Source: Oscillospiraceae bacterium (GTDB lineage: Bacteria > Bacillota > Clostridia > Oscillospirales > Acutalibacteraceae). Taken from it: a stretch of DNA of 55,985 bases. This document shows, piece after piece, positions 1 to 8,674 of this stretch; within the stretch, counting starts at the first letter, position 1, and each line of letters opens with the position of its first letter. The notes under the pieces were generated by a model. That model was not told the origin of the DNA and did no database searches. It saw nothing but the letters and a program-made list of their open reading frames with translations. The DNA lies in NCBI GenBank assembly GCA_015065845.1, contig SVPQ01000014.1:1-55985 (forward strand). The letters are read 5' to 3'. A program made the position numbers and the translations under genes.

Positions 1-47
1 GGTGCTTTTTTTGCGCCCATACGGCGAAGACGAATTTTTACTGACAT
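1..47 (-). CDS. rpsP: 30S ribosomal protein S16, N-terminal fragment
   Basis: The minus strand opens with ATG at position 47 and reads MSVKIRLRRMGAKKA before leaving the window, which is the characteristic start of ribosomal protein S16, a small-subunit assembly protein. A GGAGG Shine-Dalgarno sequence lies at about 52-58. It sits directly downstream of ffh and ylxM, the usual order in Firmicutes, so it is the third gene of that operon. Only 15 residues are visible, so identity rests on the start motif and context. Confidence 0.85.
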   Translation of the reverse strand, partial: MSVKIRLRRMGAKKA

Positions 48-115
48 TTTAATTACCTCCGAATTAAAAATTATTAATTAATTATATAAATAGCTTACGC
101 TTATTTACAACGAGT

Positions 116-1492
116 TTACATCGGGAAATTTGGCATATTAGGGAAACCACCCATACCTTGCATTCCGCCCATTCTTTGCATACGCTTCATCATTTTCTTT
201 GAACCCGCGCCATTGAGTTGTTTATAAACTTTCTGAATCTGACGATATTGATTAAGAAGTCGGTTGACATCCTCAACCTTTAAGCCACAACCTGCAGCAA
301 TTCTTCTTTTTCTTGATGGATTGATTATATCAGGATTTTCGCGTTCTTTCATTGTCATTGAACGGATAATTGCCATTGTGTAATCAATCTGTTTATCATC
401 AACATCAGTATCCTTAAGTTTTTTACCAACACCAGGAATCATTGAAAGTATTTCTTTCATTGGTCCCATTTTTTTCATATCTTCAAATTGCATAAGCATA
501 TCGTTTAAATCGAGTTTATTCTCACGCAATTTCTTTTCTAATTGTTCTGCTTTCTTATCATTTAAAGTCTGTTCTGCTTTTTCAATGAGTGAAAGCATAT
601 CACCCATGCCTAAAATACGACTTGCCATTCTTTCAGGATGGAAAACATCAAGGTCCTGAAGTTTTTCACCGACACCTACAAATTTAATAGGCTTACCGGT
701 AACCGCTCTTGCTGAAAGAGCTGCACCGCCTCTTGTATCACCATCAAGTTTTGTCAAAACAAGACCGTCTATACCGAGTGCCTCATTAAATGAAGAAGCA
801 ACAGTAACTGCATCCTGACCGAGCATTGAGTCGATAACAAGTAATATTTCGTGTGGCTTAACCGCCGATTTTACATTCTTTAATTCTTGCATAAGTTCTT
901 CATCAATATGAAGACGACCAGCAGTATCAAGAAATACATAATCGTAACCCTGGTCTTTTGCAAGTTTGATTGCTTCAGTAGCAATATTAACAGGATTTTC
1001 GGTTCCCATCTCAAAAACCGGAACACCTATCTGCTCACCGACAACCTGTAACTGCTTTATAGCAGCAGGACGATAAATGTCACAAGCAACAAGTAAAGGT
1101 CTGTGCCCCTGTTCTTTAAGTCTCAATGCAATTTTTGCACTGTGAGTCGTTTTACCTGAACCCTGTAAACCACACATCATAACAACTGTTGGTGGGTGTG
1201 GTGCAGAAGCAATTCTTGACTGAGTACCACCCATAAGAGCAGTTAACTCTTCATTTACTATTTTAATAACCATCTGTGCAGGTGTAAGGCTTTCCATAAC
1301 CTTGGCACCAATTGCGCGTTCGGTAACAGTATTTGTAAAATCTTTTGCAACCTTGTAGTTAACGTCTGCTTCTAAAAGAGCAAGTCGAACTTCTCGCATC
1401 GCTTCGCGGACATCACTTTCGGTAAGACTGCCTTTGCTTTTAAGTTTTTTAAATGCAGACTCTAATTTATCTGAAAGACCTTCAAAAGCCAT
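116..1492 (-). CDS. ffh: signal recognition particle protein Ffh
   Basis: Ffh is the GTPase of the bacterial signal recognition particle. It binds 4.5S RNA and signal peptides and hands ribosomes to FtsY at the membrane. The 458-aa product has the whole architecture: an N-terminal four-helix N domain, the G domain with P-loop GLQGSGKTT near residue 108, the DTAGR motif near 190 and TKLDGD near 248, then a methionine-rich M domain ending in a GGMQGMGG-type tail. Length is normal for the family. It lies between ylxM (38 bp upstream) and rpsP, and is read from the promoter at 1946-1974. Start ATG at 1492 follows an AAAGGAG-like ribosome binding site. Nothing is missing. Confidence 0.97.
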   Translation of the reverse strand: MAFEGLSDKLESAFKKLKSKGSLTESDVREAMREVRLALLEADVNYKVAKDFTNTVTERAIGAKVMESLTPAQMVIKIVNEELTALMGGTQSRIASAPHPPTVVMMCGLQGSGKTTHSAKIALRLKEQGHRPLLVACDIYRPAAIKQLQVVGEQIGVPVFEMGTENPVNIATEAIKLAKDQGYDYVFLDTAGRLHIDEELMQELKNVKSAVKPHEILLVIDSMLGQDAVTVASSFNEALGIDGLVLTKLDGDTRGGAALSARAVTGKPIKFVGVGEKLQDLDVFHPERMASRILGMGDMLSLIEKAEQTLNDKKAEQLEKKLRENKLDLNDMLMQFEDMKKMGPMKEILSMIPGVGKKLKDTDVDDKQIDYTMAIIRSMTMKERENPDIINPSRKRRIAAGCGLKVEDVNRLLNQYRQIQKVYKQLNGAGSKKMMKRMQRMGGMQGMGGFPNMPNFPM

Positions 1493-1530
1493 CGAGTGTT
1501 CACTCCTTTAAAATCATATATAAATTGAAA

Positions 1531-1890
1531 TTATTCAAAAGAAGAAATAACAGATTTAATTTTAATAATTGCATCGTTGATTTCTTTTGACAATGCAGAA
1601 TTCATATTGAATTCACTAATCTGGTCAGCACACTGCTGAATTGTAAGTAAACTGTCTTTTGTGCGTTTAGCGCGTTCTGCTATGCCTAACTTTTTTTCCA
1701 TATCAAAAAGTTGAGTTTCCGCTCTTTTTATAGCATCACGCACACCCTGACGGGTAATGCCTTCGTTTTCTGCAATTTCTGAAAGTGAAAGGTCATCATT
1801 GTAGTAATAATCAATGAACTTTCTCTGATTTTCAGTTAACATTTCGCCATAGTAGTCTGTAAGTAAAACTACTTCGAGATTTTTCGCCAT
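1531..1890 (-). CDS. ylxM: YlxM family putative helix-turn-helix protein
   Basis: This 119-aa protein belongs to the YlxM/UPF0122 family, a sigma-factor-like helix-turn-helix protein encoded just ahead of ffh and reported to modulate SRP activity in some Firmicutes. The region LSEIAENEGITRQGVRDAIKR (residues about 36-56) is a clear helix-turn-helix like sigma region 4. The ATG at 1890 is preferred over the in-frame TTG at 1893 because GGAAGGG lies at a good distance upstream. It is the first gene of the ylxM-ffh-rpsP operon, with a strong promoter at 1946-1974. Confidence 0.9.
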   Translation of the reverse strand: MAKNLEVVLLTDYYGEMLTENQRKFIDYYYNDDLSLSEIAENEGITRQGVRDAIKRAETQLFDMEKKLGIAERAKRTKDSLLTIQQCADQISEFNMNSALSKEINDAIIKIKSVISSFE

Positions 1891-1945
1891 CAATTATCAC
1901 ACCCTTCCGCAAACATTGTAAAGACTTTAAACTTTACAGACACGC

Positions 1946-1974
1946 ATTATAGCAGACAAATACCCCATTGTCAA
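1946..1974 (-). promoter_or_regulatory. sigma-A promoter of ylxM-ffh-rpsP
   Basis: On the minus strand TTGACA (1969-1974) and TATAAT (1946-1951) are separated by exactly 17 nt, a perfect vegetative consensus. Transcription would start near 1939, about 49 nt ahead of ylxM. The leader holds a small TGTAAAG/CTTTACA hairpin. Confidence 0.85.
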
Positions 1975-2014
1975 TAGTATTTCTGAAAATTGTAAAAGTT
2001 TTTTACTTTACACC

Positions 2015-3772
2015 TTATTTCAAATCTTTAAATGCTCTCACAAGAGTTGATGCAGTTTCTTTACCAAATGAGAAAATTTCAAGATAATGGTTACCGAAAA
2101 GTTTCTGCATAAACTTATTTGAACCAAGGAACATCATTGAAAAATCGTTATCAGGAATAATATAACCACAAGCATCATTTGTAAGACCAAAAACAGTTAA
2201 ATCTTCATACTCTAAAACTTCTTTTAAAGAGCCTTCGGGAAAATCTTCACCAGAAAATGAACTTTCTTTTTTTAGGGTACTTGAACCGCTTAAAATATCA
2301 GGTTCAATTTCGCCAGGAATAAATGCAATTTTCAGAGTATTACCTAACTCTAAAACACCTATTTCAGTAACAGATTCATATTGTTTGTTATCTGATTTTG
2401 CAACCGTATAGTTACCAACTCTGCATTTTGAAATAAGTTCAAATATAGGGTTACCCACTTTAAGCGGAACTTCTTTTGTCTTAAGACTAAGCGCAGGTTC
2501 TAATTCAATTTCTTCAATTACTTCTTCCCCTTTTGCTTCAACCCATTTTTTGTAGTTACTCTCTCTGCCTTTAAAAATAATAGACTTTGATTCATAACTT
2601 TCAGGACTTAAAAGTTCATCGTTATAAATCTCTTCGTTGGATTTTGTCATGGCAAGTGTAATTCTGCCCAACTCATTACCAACTGCTTTTGCCTGATTTT
2701 CAAATGTATAAACATCTGCATAAAGTCTTGTAGGATAAACCGCAGCAATCGGACCATTAAAGAATATAGCATTTTTACCTGCACTTTCTAAATATTCACA
2801 AAGCGAATAAACAAAGTCACCTGAAATATTCTCGCCAGTACCTTTCCCTTCTTCGCTCATTGAGTTTATATATGGATGAGCACCGAAATTCACAAGCACA
2901 GTTTCTTTTGCATTTTTATCATCAGGAACAAAACGCAATCTTAAAAGTTGACAAGAGCAGTCAAAGGGTGCTCGTCTGTCCCAGACATAACCTTTAATTC
3001 CTCGCTCTTTTAATGGTGCATCTTCACTTACAGATTTTTCTGAAGAATTACCCATATACGCTTTATAAAGTTTACCGTTCTTTTTATCGGCAACTGCTTC
3101 TTTTACTGCTTCAATAACTTTCGAGTAAAGGAATTCTAAATATTCCTCATCACAGGAATTCATAAGTTCGCCTTCGCCTTTAATGAGCACTTTGCGGTTA
3201 TTTCTGAAAACTTCTATAATTCTGCCCCATATACCCATTGTATCTATTGAACTATGTGTATGAGTAGAAGAAATATTTATTGATGCAATATTATTTTCAC
3301 TACAGAAATCAGCTAATCTCTGACGAATAATTCTTATACACCTGTTAGAAAGACCAATACAGTCAACTGCTGCAAAAACTGCTGATTCGCCAGTTGTTGT
3401 ACCAAGACAAATTGCACGAACTCTTATATCGTCAAGCACACCTGTGGGAAATCTTGCAGGAAGACGGGTAACACCGCCGATACAGTATTCCTTTGTCAAA
3501 ATATCCTCAGGGAGAATACTTTTCTGTGCGTAACCAAGAACCCATTCTGAATTCTCTGTTATTTCTGATATTAAATCTTTCTGCATTGCAGATAAAACAT
3601 CATCTTCTCCGCTATTTACAACAGGCTCAGGAAGTCCGCTTGAAAATTTGCTTATAGCTTTAACAAAATTTCTTGAGAACATATCTGCTCTTTCTTTGTT
3701 AGGCATTTTATAAAGTTTCACACCTGCACCAACTGCCGCAGCACCTAATGCTAATTTTAAAAATTTGCCCAT
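2015..3772 (-). CDS. neutral/alkaline ceramidase-like protein
   Basis: This 585-aa protein resembles the catalytic part of neutral non-lysosomal ceramidases, zinc amidases that cut N-acyl sphingosine. Supporting motifs are SSTHTHSS near residue 167 (zinc-binding histidines), VNFGAHPYIN near 295, ISGDF near 313, which takes the place of the family ISADYPG, and GLTNDACGYIIP near 545. A hydrophobic segment at residues 4-21 with an AAAVGAG core suggests membrane anchoring or export without a clear cleavage site. It follows the alpha/beta hydrolase gene with a 3-bp gap, so the two are translated together. The family includes many uncharacterised bacterial members, so ceramide as substrate is an inference. 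A weak hairpin at 1992-2011 follows the stop. Confidence 0.75.
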   Translation of the reverse strand: MGKFLKLALGAAAVGAGVKLYKMPNKERADMFSRNFVKAISKFSSGLPEPVVNSGEDDVLSAMQKDLISEITENSEWVLGYAQKSILPEDILTKEYCIGGVTRLPARFPTGVLDDIRVRAICLGTTTGESAVFAAVDCIGLSNRCIRIIRQRLADFCSENNIASINISSTHTHSSIDTMGIWGRIIEVFRNNRKVLIKGEGELMNSCDEEYLEFLYSKVIEAVKEAVADKKNGKLYKAYMGNSSEKSVSEDAPLKERGIKGYVWDRRAPFDCSCQLLRLRFVPDDKNAKETVLVNFGAHPYINSMSEEGKGTGENISGDFVYSLCEYLESAGKNAIFFNGPIAAVYPTRLYADVYTFENQAKAVGNELGRITLAMTKSNEEIYNDELLSPESYESKSIIFKGRESNYKKWVEAKGEEVIEEIELEPALSLKTKEVPLKVGNPIFELISKCRVGNYTVAKSDNKQYESVTEIGVLELGNTLKIAFIPGEIEPDILSGSSTLKKESSFSGEDFPEGSLKEVLEYEDLTVFGLTNDACGYIIPDNDFSMMFLGSNKFMQKLFGNHYLEIFSFGKETASTLVRAFKDLK

Positions 3773-3775
3773 AAA

Positions 3776-5323
3776 TTAAACCTCTCTTGCCGCCTTTACT
3801 ACTTCATCAAAGCGTTTTGTTATTTCATCCGCTTCGGTACGGTCTTTTATAATAGTATTATTAAATAATGCATTTACTTCTTCAACTGATTTTAAAACTG
3901 AGTTTTTAATATCTTCCGGTAAATCTTTTTTTAGTAATTCATCCACTTCAGGAAGAAGTCTGTATTTTATTCTGAATATATCTCTTGAACCGTTGAATTG
4001 TGGGAAGCGTGGGTCTGAATATACACTTGTGAAATTCTCATTTGTAAGAATTTCTTTACAAAGAAGAAGTGCGACATCATTATAAGCAGTATCATCGTGT
4101 ACCTGATACCTGAAACAGAAAGTAGAATCAGGGAAAATTGCAGTACCTAAATCAACTGTACCCTCAGGTGAAATATGATTATGTTCTTTATTCTGACATC
4201 TGTCATAAACAGCTTTATAATCATCAGGTAATTTTTCATTTGCACCTACTGAATAGCCACCTAAAGAAGCAGACTTAAAATCTACAATCGTATCTGAATT
4301 AAGATTTTTGGTACCCGCAAATGGTAAAAGTGGCAAATCGTAACCACAGATTGAGAAAAACTTTGTGCCTTGCTTTTCTATATTTGTTAAAATCTCTCGA
4401 AGATTACTTTGTGCTTTATAAAATCTGTCTGTTTTTTCTCTTAAAACTTTGTATTCGTCACCAACTAAATATGCATCTCTCATTGATTCATATTTTTCTT
4501 TAGGCACTACCGCCCACATACCAGGACAATTTTTCAAAAAAGTTTCTAAGATACCATCCACAAACGCATTCACAATATTCTTTGCAGTATCATCCTTAAA
4601 TCTTTTTAACACTTTTGTAAATGTATCAACGGTTTTTGCATCTAAAAACATACTAAGAAGTGAAACCGGATTTGATAAATCAATATTTTTAGAAAAAACA
4701 TCTGCAATTAAAGTTGAACCATTTGTAGCAGGTACAAAATAGCAGACCCTGTTCACATCATTTTTACTGCCATAAGCATCAAAATAAGCAGTTGCTATTG
4801 AACCACCCAATGAAACAGGAATTAAATTAACTTTGTCGTGACCTGTTTCGTTTTTTACATTCTGAATGTATTCATCTAACCTTTTTGCAGTTTCATAAGG
4901 TTGTCCGAATGAATGGTAAGCAAAGAAATAAAGATGGTCTTCACCAATTACTTCTGCTAAAGTTTCCATTGGCACCATTTTATATATGTATCTTTTTTCG
5001 TCAGCATTGCATTCCTTTAATGAATGACCAGAATAATCAACTATATGAAGATTTTCTGTAGGTACACCCTCTTTATTTACTCTTAAAGGTGTTACCATTT
5101 CTGCCACTGCTTTTTTTAGTGCTTTACAGAATGACTTGTCATTTCTGGTTATTAAAAGCCCTATTGCTGATGGAATTATCATTTTTACAAAAGATTTTGT
5201 ATCAACATCCAAAGGCCAGGCACATTTAATTCTTTTATTATCTTCTGAGTACAAATCAACCTTTGACTGACCTATACCAGGAACAATAATAGTGGGGCAA
5301 TATTCACAAGTACACTTGTTCAT
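3776..5323 (-). CDS. LCAT-like alpha/beta hydrolase (putative lipase/acyltransferase)
   Basis: The 515-aa product starts with PTIIVPGIGQS (residues 10-20), the oxyanion-loop motif of lecithin:cholesterol-acyltransferase-like hydrolases. It carries a nucleophile elbow variant PVSLGG with candidate Ser171. Candidate acid and histidine residues lie in the C-terminal half (GYDLPLLP; the VHD region). There is no signal peptide; the N-terminus has Cys at positions 4, 6 and 9. The ATG at 5323 is chosen over an upstream in-frame codon because GGAGAGG sits 9 nt before it and the promoter -10 lies at 5358-5363. It is the first gene of an operon with the ceramidase-like gene, which points to lipid hydrolysis. 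Substrate is unknown. Confidence 0.65.
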   Translation of the reverse strand: MNKCTCEYCPTIIVPGIGQSKVDLYSEDNKRIKCAWPLDVDTKSFVKMIIPSAIGLLITRNDKSFCKALKKAVAEMVTPLRVNKEGVPTENLHIVDYSGHSLKECNADEKRYIYKMVPMETLAEVIGEDHLYFFAYHSFGQPYETAKRLDEYIQNVKNETGHDKVNLIPVSLGGSIATAYFDAYGSKNDVNRVCYFVPATNGSTLIADVFSKNIDLSNPVSLLSMFLDAKTVDTFTKVLKRFKDDTAKNIVNAFVDGILETFLKNCPGMWAVVPKEKYESMRDAYLVGDEYKVLREKTDRFYKAQSNLREILTNIEKQGTKFFSICGYDLPLLPFAGTKNLNSDTIVDFKSASLGGYSVGANEKLPDDYKAVYDRCQNKEHNHISPEGTVDLGTAIFPDSTFCFRYQVHDDTAYNDVALLLCKEILTNENFTSVYSDPRFPQFNGSRDIFRIKYRLLPEVDELLKKDLPEDIKNSVLKSVEEVNALFNNTIIKDRTEADEITKRFDEVVKAAREV

Positions 5324-5357
5324 AAAATAAAACCTCTCCAATTTTTTCGTACCTTTT

Positions 5358-5386
5358 ATTTTAACATAGTAGTTCTTTTTTAGCAA
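5358..5386 (-). promoter_or_regulatory. promoter of hydrolase-ceramidase operon
   Basis: Minus-strand TTGCTA (5381-5386), a 17-nt spacer and TAAAAT (5358-5363). It lies 35 bp upstream of the hydrolase start and back to back with the promoter of the GRE operon. Confidence 0.55.
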
Positions 5387-5455
5387 TATGAAACAATTAG
5401 TTATATTTACCAAAATACTACTTGTAACTTTGTAAAGTTTAAAATCATAATTTGA

Positions 5456-5484
5456 TTGAAATAGATATTTAGTTAGTGTAAAAT
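5456..5484 (+). promoter_or_regulatory. promoter of the GRE operon
   Basis: TTGAAA (5456-5461), a 17-nt spacer and TAAAAT (5479-5484). Transcription would start near 5491. This excludes the in-frame ATG at 5483 as a start, because it lies in the -10 box, and supports the ATG at 5519. Confidence 0.7.
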
Positions 5485-5518
5485 GACTTTATCTATACTA
5501 TTATATATAGAGGTTTTT

Positions 5519-6262
5519 ATGAGCGATTATATTTACACATTCCAGAAAGGTTTCAACTACTCGCAGGATGGACCGGGTAATAGACTTGTATATCACTTAT
5601 CAGGTTGCAACTTGTTCTGCCCGTGGTGTTCAAACCCCGAAGGATTAAAACGAACAGAAAAATCCAAAAAATACACAATACAGGAAATTTTCACTGAAAT
5701 AACATCTTGCAGAATGATGTTTTTTGAAAATGGCGGTGTCACCTTTACCGGCGGCGAAGTTTCTTTGCAAAGTGATTCTGTTGCAGAACTTTGTAAAATG
5801 CTAAAAAAAGAAAATATTTCAACTTGCATTGAAACAAACGCGTCTTTAAAAGAAACAGAAAAATTAATTGATATTGTAGATTTTATGATTGCAGATTTCA
5901 AATCTCCCGATAAAGAAATTTTAAAATCTGTAACCGGTGCAGATATTGAGATTATTAAAGAAAACCTTTTAAAGAGGGCTTTGACAAATAAATATTTACT
6001 TATACGAATCCCTTTGATAAATAATTTTAATACGGGTTACGAAAATGCAAGAGGTTTTGCTGAATTTTTCAGAGAACTTACAGAAAAAAGTAAAAGTGAC
6101 AATATATTTATTGAAATTCTTACCTATCACGAATATGGTAAAGATAAATATGAGAAAGAAAATTTATCTTATACATTTTCTGATGGTTTCGTAACCTTAG
6201 AACAAGTAGCTATTTTAAAAAGGGAATTAGAAAAAAACAACTTAAAAATAATTAAAACATAA
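5519..6262 (+). CDS. glycyl radical enzyme activating protein (radical SAM)
   Basis: This 247-aa radical SAM enzyme should install the glycyl radical on the enzyme encoded 9 bp downstream. The cluster-binding motif C-x3-C-x2-C is at Cys30, Cys34 and Cys37, inside the family signature SGCNLFCPWCSNPEG. A GGE motif (TFTGGEVSLQ) follows near residue 80. The protein is short, like PFL-activase (about 246 aa). It lacks the extra eight-iron ferredoxin insert found after the first motif in most activases of dehydratase-type glycyl radical enzymes. The start is set by AGAGG 5 nt upstream and the promoter at 5456-5484. It is the first gene of a five-gene operon. Confidence 0.93.
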   Translation: MSDYIYTFQKGFNYSQDGPGNRLVYHLSGCNLFCPWCSNPEGLKRTEKSKKYTIQEIFTEITSCRMMFFENGGVTFTGGEVSLQSDSVAELCKMLKKENISTCIETNASLKETEKLIDIVDFMIADFKSPDKEILKSVTGADIEIIKENLLKRALTNKYLLIRIPLINNFNTGYENARGFAEFFRELTEKSKSDNIFIEILTYHEYGKDKYEKENLSYTFSDGFVTLEQVAILKRELEKNNLKIIKT

Positions 6263-6271
6263 GGTGATAAT

Positions 6272-8638
6272 ATGTACGAATTAAATGCAAAAAAATTAAC
6301 AGACTTAGCAAACGATTTATTTAAAGAAGAAAGAGAAATAAATAACCTTACCGGTTGGTTTATAATTAAGGAAACTGAAAGTAAATTTGAAGAAGAATTT
6401 AAAGAATTCTCTCCTATGAAAAAAGCTGCTTTAAAATTCAGAGAAGCAGTAAAAGTTTTACCTCTTTCTATAAGTGATAACGCAGTTTTCGCAGGTACTC
6501 AACGCGATGCATTTGCAAGGAGTTATGCGCTCATAAATCCTACTTTTAAAGTAGAAACTTTTGCAGGTTACTGCGACCCTACTGCTGTTTACGATGATAT
6601 TACAGTAACAGAAGAGTTCACAAAAGAAAGAATTGAAACTTTAAGAGAAATTGACAAAAAGACCCCTTATGTAAAAGAACTTACTGAGGTTTACAATTCC
6701 TGTGAAAATTTGACTGGCGAAGTTGCTTTCTTTATTGAGCAGGTTACAGGTCATTTAATTCCTGATATGAGAGTGATTTTAAAATACGGAATTAAAAAAC
6801 TTCTTAATGATATTGACGAAAAATTAAGCACTTGCAGTGAAGATAAAAAAGAAAACTACGAAGCTATGAAAATATCTTTAGAAACCGCCATTTTACTCGC
6901 AGAAAGATATAAAAATCTTGCAAAGGAAAAGGCGAAAAATACCGACCATGATAAAAAAGAGCGTTTTTCTCTTATTGCAGAAACATTAGGCAAAGTACCT
7001 TTTGAACCAGCAGAAAGTTTATATGAAGCGATACAAAGTTACATTATATTATGGCAGACAATGTGTTTAGAACAAGCACCAAATCCATTTGCATTTTCTG
7101 TTGGTAACGCAGACAGAATTTTTGAACCGTACAGAAAAGCGAGTAACCTCGACAGAGATACTACTGCCGCACTTTTAAAACATTTTCTTGTATTTTTCAA
7201 TGTTGGTGACAGAAGCTGGGCAATTTCGCAAAACTTAATTGTAAGTGGTCGTGACAAAAACGGAAACGATTTAACAAACGACACTACTTACGCACTTTTA
7301 GATGCTTATTACGATATGAATTTGCCACAACCAATTCTCTCTGTTAAATTACATAAAAATACTCCTGATAAATTATATCAGGAATTAGGCAGATTTTTAT
7401 TCACACCAGGTTGCCTTACACCATCACTTTTCAATGATGATTCTCTTTATGAGGTTCTTTCTGCATCAGGCGTTGATATTGATGATATAGAAGACACATC
7501 TATTGCTGGCTGTCAGGAACCACTTATTATGGGTAAAGATAACGCAAACACAACTAACAGTTGGTTCAATTTAGGTAAAATTTTAGAACTCACTTTAAAT
7601 GATGGTGTGTCAACTGTAACCGGTAAAAAGATCTGCGATTTACCGACTGGTAACACAGATGCATTAACCCTCTTAAAAACCGTTCGTGAAAGATTTTATA
7701 AAAATGCTGAGTATTTCTGTGAAGAAATGGTAAAGGCGGCAAATGGTGCTTCACGAGCAATCTCGAACTTACCTGTACCATTTTTAAGTACTGTAATGGG
7801 TGGTATTGAAACAGGTTACGATGTAAGAGATATTAAAAATCAAGGTACAAAATATAACGGTAGCGGTTGCCTTATTCACGGCACAAGCGTTGTTGCCGAT
7901 TCTTTCGTTGCAATTGATAAATTATTAAGTGAACGACCTGAAGATGCAGAACGACTTTTAAATGCATTGAAAAATAATTTTGAAGGTGACGAAGACTTAA
8001 GAGAATTTTTACTTTCTGCACCAAAATTCGGTAATAATAATGAAACTGCAGATAATGAAGCGGTTGAAATCACTAACAAAATTGCAGATATGGTAAGAAG
8101 TAAAAAGAATTATCTTGGCAATAATTTCAGACCGGACTTCTCTACACCATCAACACATTTACTTTATGGCTACTGGGTTGGCGCTTTGCCTTGCGGTAGA
8201 AAATCAAGAGATATGTTAAATTATGGTGTTGACCCACTTTATGGTGAGGCACAGAATGGCTTAGGATTCAGAACATTATCATTAATGAAACTTCCATTCA
8301 AGAAAATGTGTGGCGGTTATGCATCTCACTTTGGTATTGACCCTAAATATTTTACATCTTCATCTTATGAAGAAAAATGTATTGAATTCAAAAACAAGGT
8401 TATGAAACCACTTTTCTTCAACGAACTCAACAACGATGTTGCTCCTTTCTATTTATATGTAAATGTTACAACAGCAGAAATTTTAAGAAAAGTTTTAGCA
8501 GAACCAAAGAAATATGCGCCAAGTGGTGTTTATATTATGAGAATTCACGGTACTTTTGTAAACTTCCTTGATTTATCACCTGCTATTCAGCAAGATATTA
8601 TTACAAGACTTGACCCACAATCAACCGCAATTTGTTAA
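6272..8638 (+). CDS. glycyl radical enzyme of unassigned substrate (PFL-like/dehydratase type)
   Basis: This 788-aa enzyme has the glycyl radical fold. The active-site loop reads IAGCQEP, giving thiyl Cys414 and candidate base Glu416, the C-x-E arrangement of diol dehydratases, choline lyase and related eliminating enzymes rather than the Cys-Cys pair of pyruvate formate-lyase. The C-terminal radical loop is MRIHGTFVNF with Gly760. A Thr follows the glycine where most families have Tyr, Phe or Trp. GHLIPD (160-165) matches the conserved GH-x2-P region, and LPCGRKS (639-645) matches the NGR/CGR loop. Length is typical. It is co-transcribed with its activase, an FGGY kinase and a phosphomannose-isomerase-like gene. 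No shell proteins are near, so no microcompartment is indicated. The substrate cannot be named from sequence. Confidence 0.88.
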   Translation: MYELNAKKLTDLANDLFKEEREINNLTGWFIIKETESKFEEEFKEFSPMKKAALKFREAVKVLPLSISDNAVFAGTQRDAFARSYALINPTFKVETFAGYCDPTAVYDDITVTEEFTKERIETLREIDKKTPYVKELTEVYNSCENLTGEVAFFIEQVTGHLIPDMRVILKYGIKKLLNDIDEKLSTCSEDKKENYEAMKISLETAILLAERYKNLAKEKAKNTDHDKKERFSLIAETLGKVPFEPAESLYEAIQSYIILWQTMCLEQAPNPFAFSVGNADRIFEPYRKASNLDRDTTAALLKHFLVFFNVGDRSWAISQNLIVSGRDKNGNDLTNDTTYALLDAYYDMNLPQPILSVKLHKNTPDKLYQELGRFLFTPGCLTPSLFNDDSLYEVLSASGVDIDDIEDTSIAGCQEPLIMGKDNANTTNSWFNLGKILELTLNDGVSTVTGKKICDLPTGNTDALTLLKTVRERFYKNAEYFCEEMVKAANGASRAISNLPVPFLSTVMGGIETGYDVRDIKNQGTKYNGSGCLIHGTSVVADSFVAIDKLLSERPEDAERLLNALKNNFEGDEDLREFLLSAPKFGNNNETADNEAVEITNKIADMVRSKKNYLGNNFRPDFSTPSTHLLYGYWVGALPCGRKSRDMLNYGVDPLYGEAQNGLGFRTLSLMKLPFKKMCGGYASHFGIDPKYFTSSSYEEKCIEFKNKVMKPLFFNELNNDVAPFYLYVNVTTAEILRKVLAEPKKYAPSGVYIMRIHGTFVNFLDLSPAIQQDIITRLDPQSTAIC

Positions 8639-8674
8639 TGGTAAAATGAGTTGCACGAAAAGGAATGAATAAAT

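Noticed and set aside
5483-5518. Earlier in-frame ATG for the activase
   Set aside because: It lies inside the -10 box of a strong promoter and has no ribosome binding site; the ATG at 5519 has both in order.
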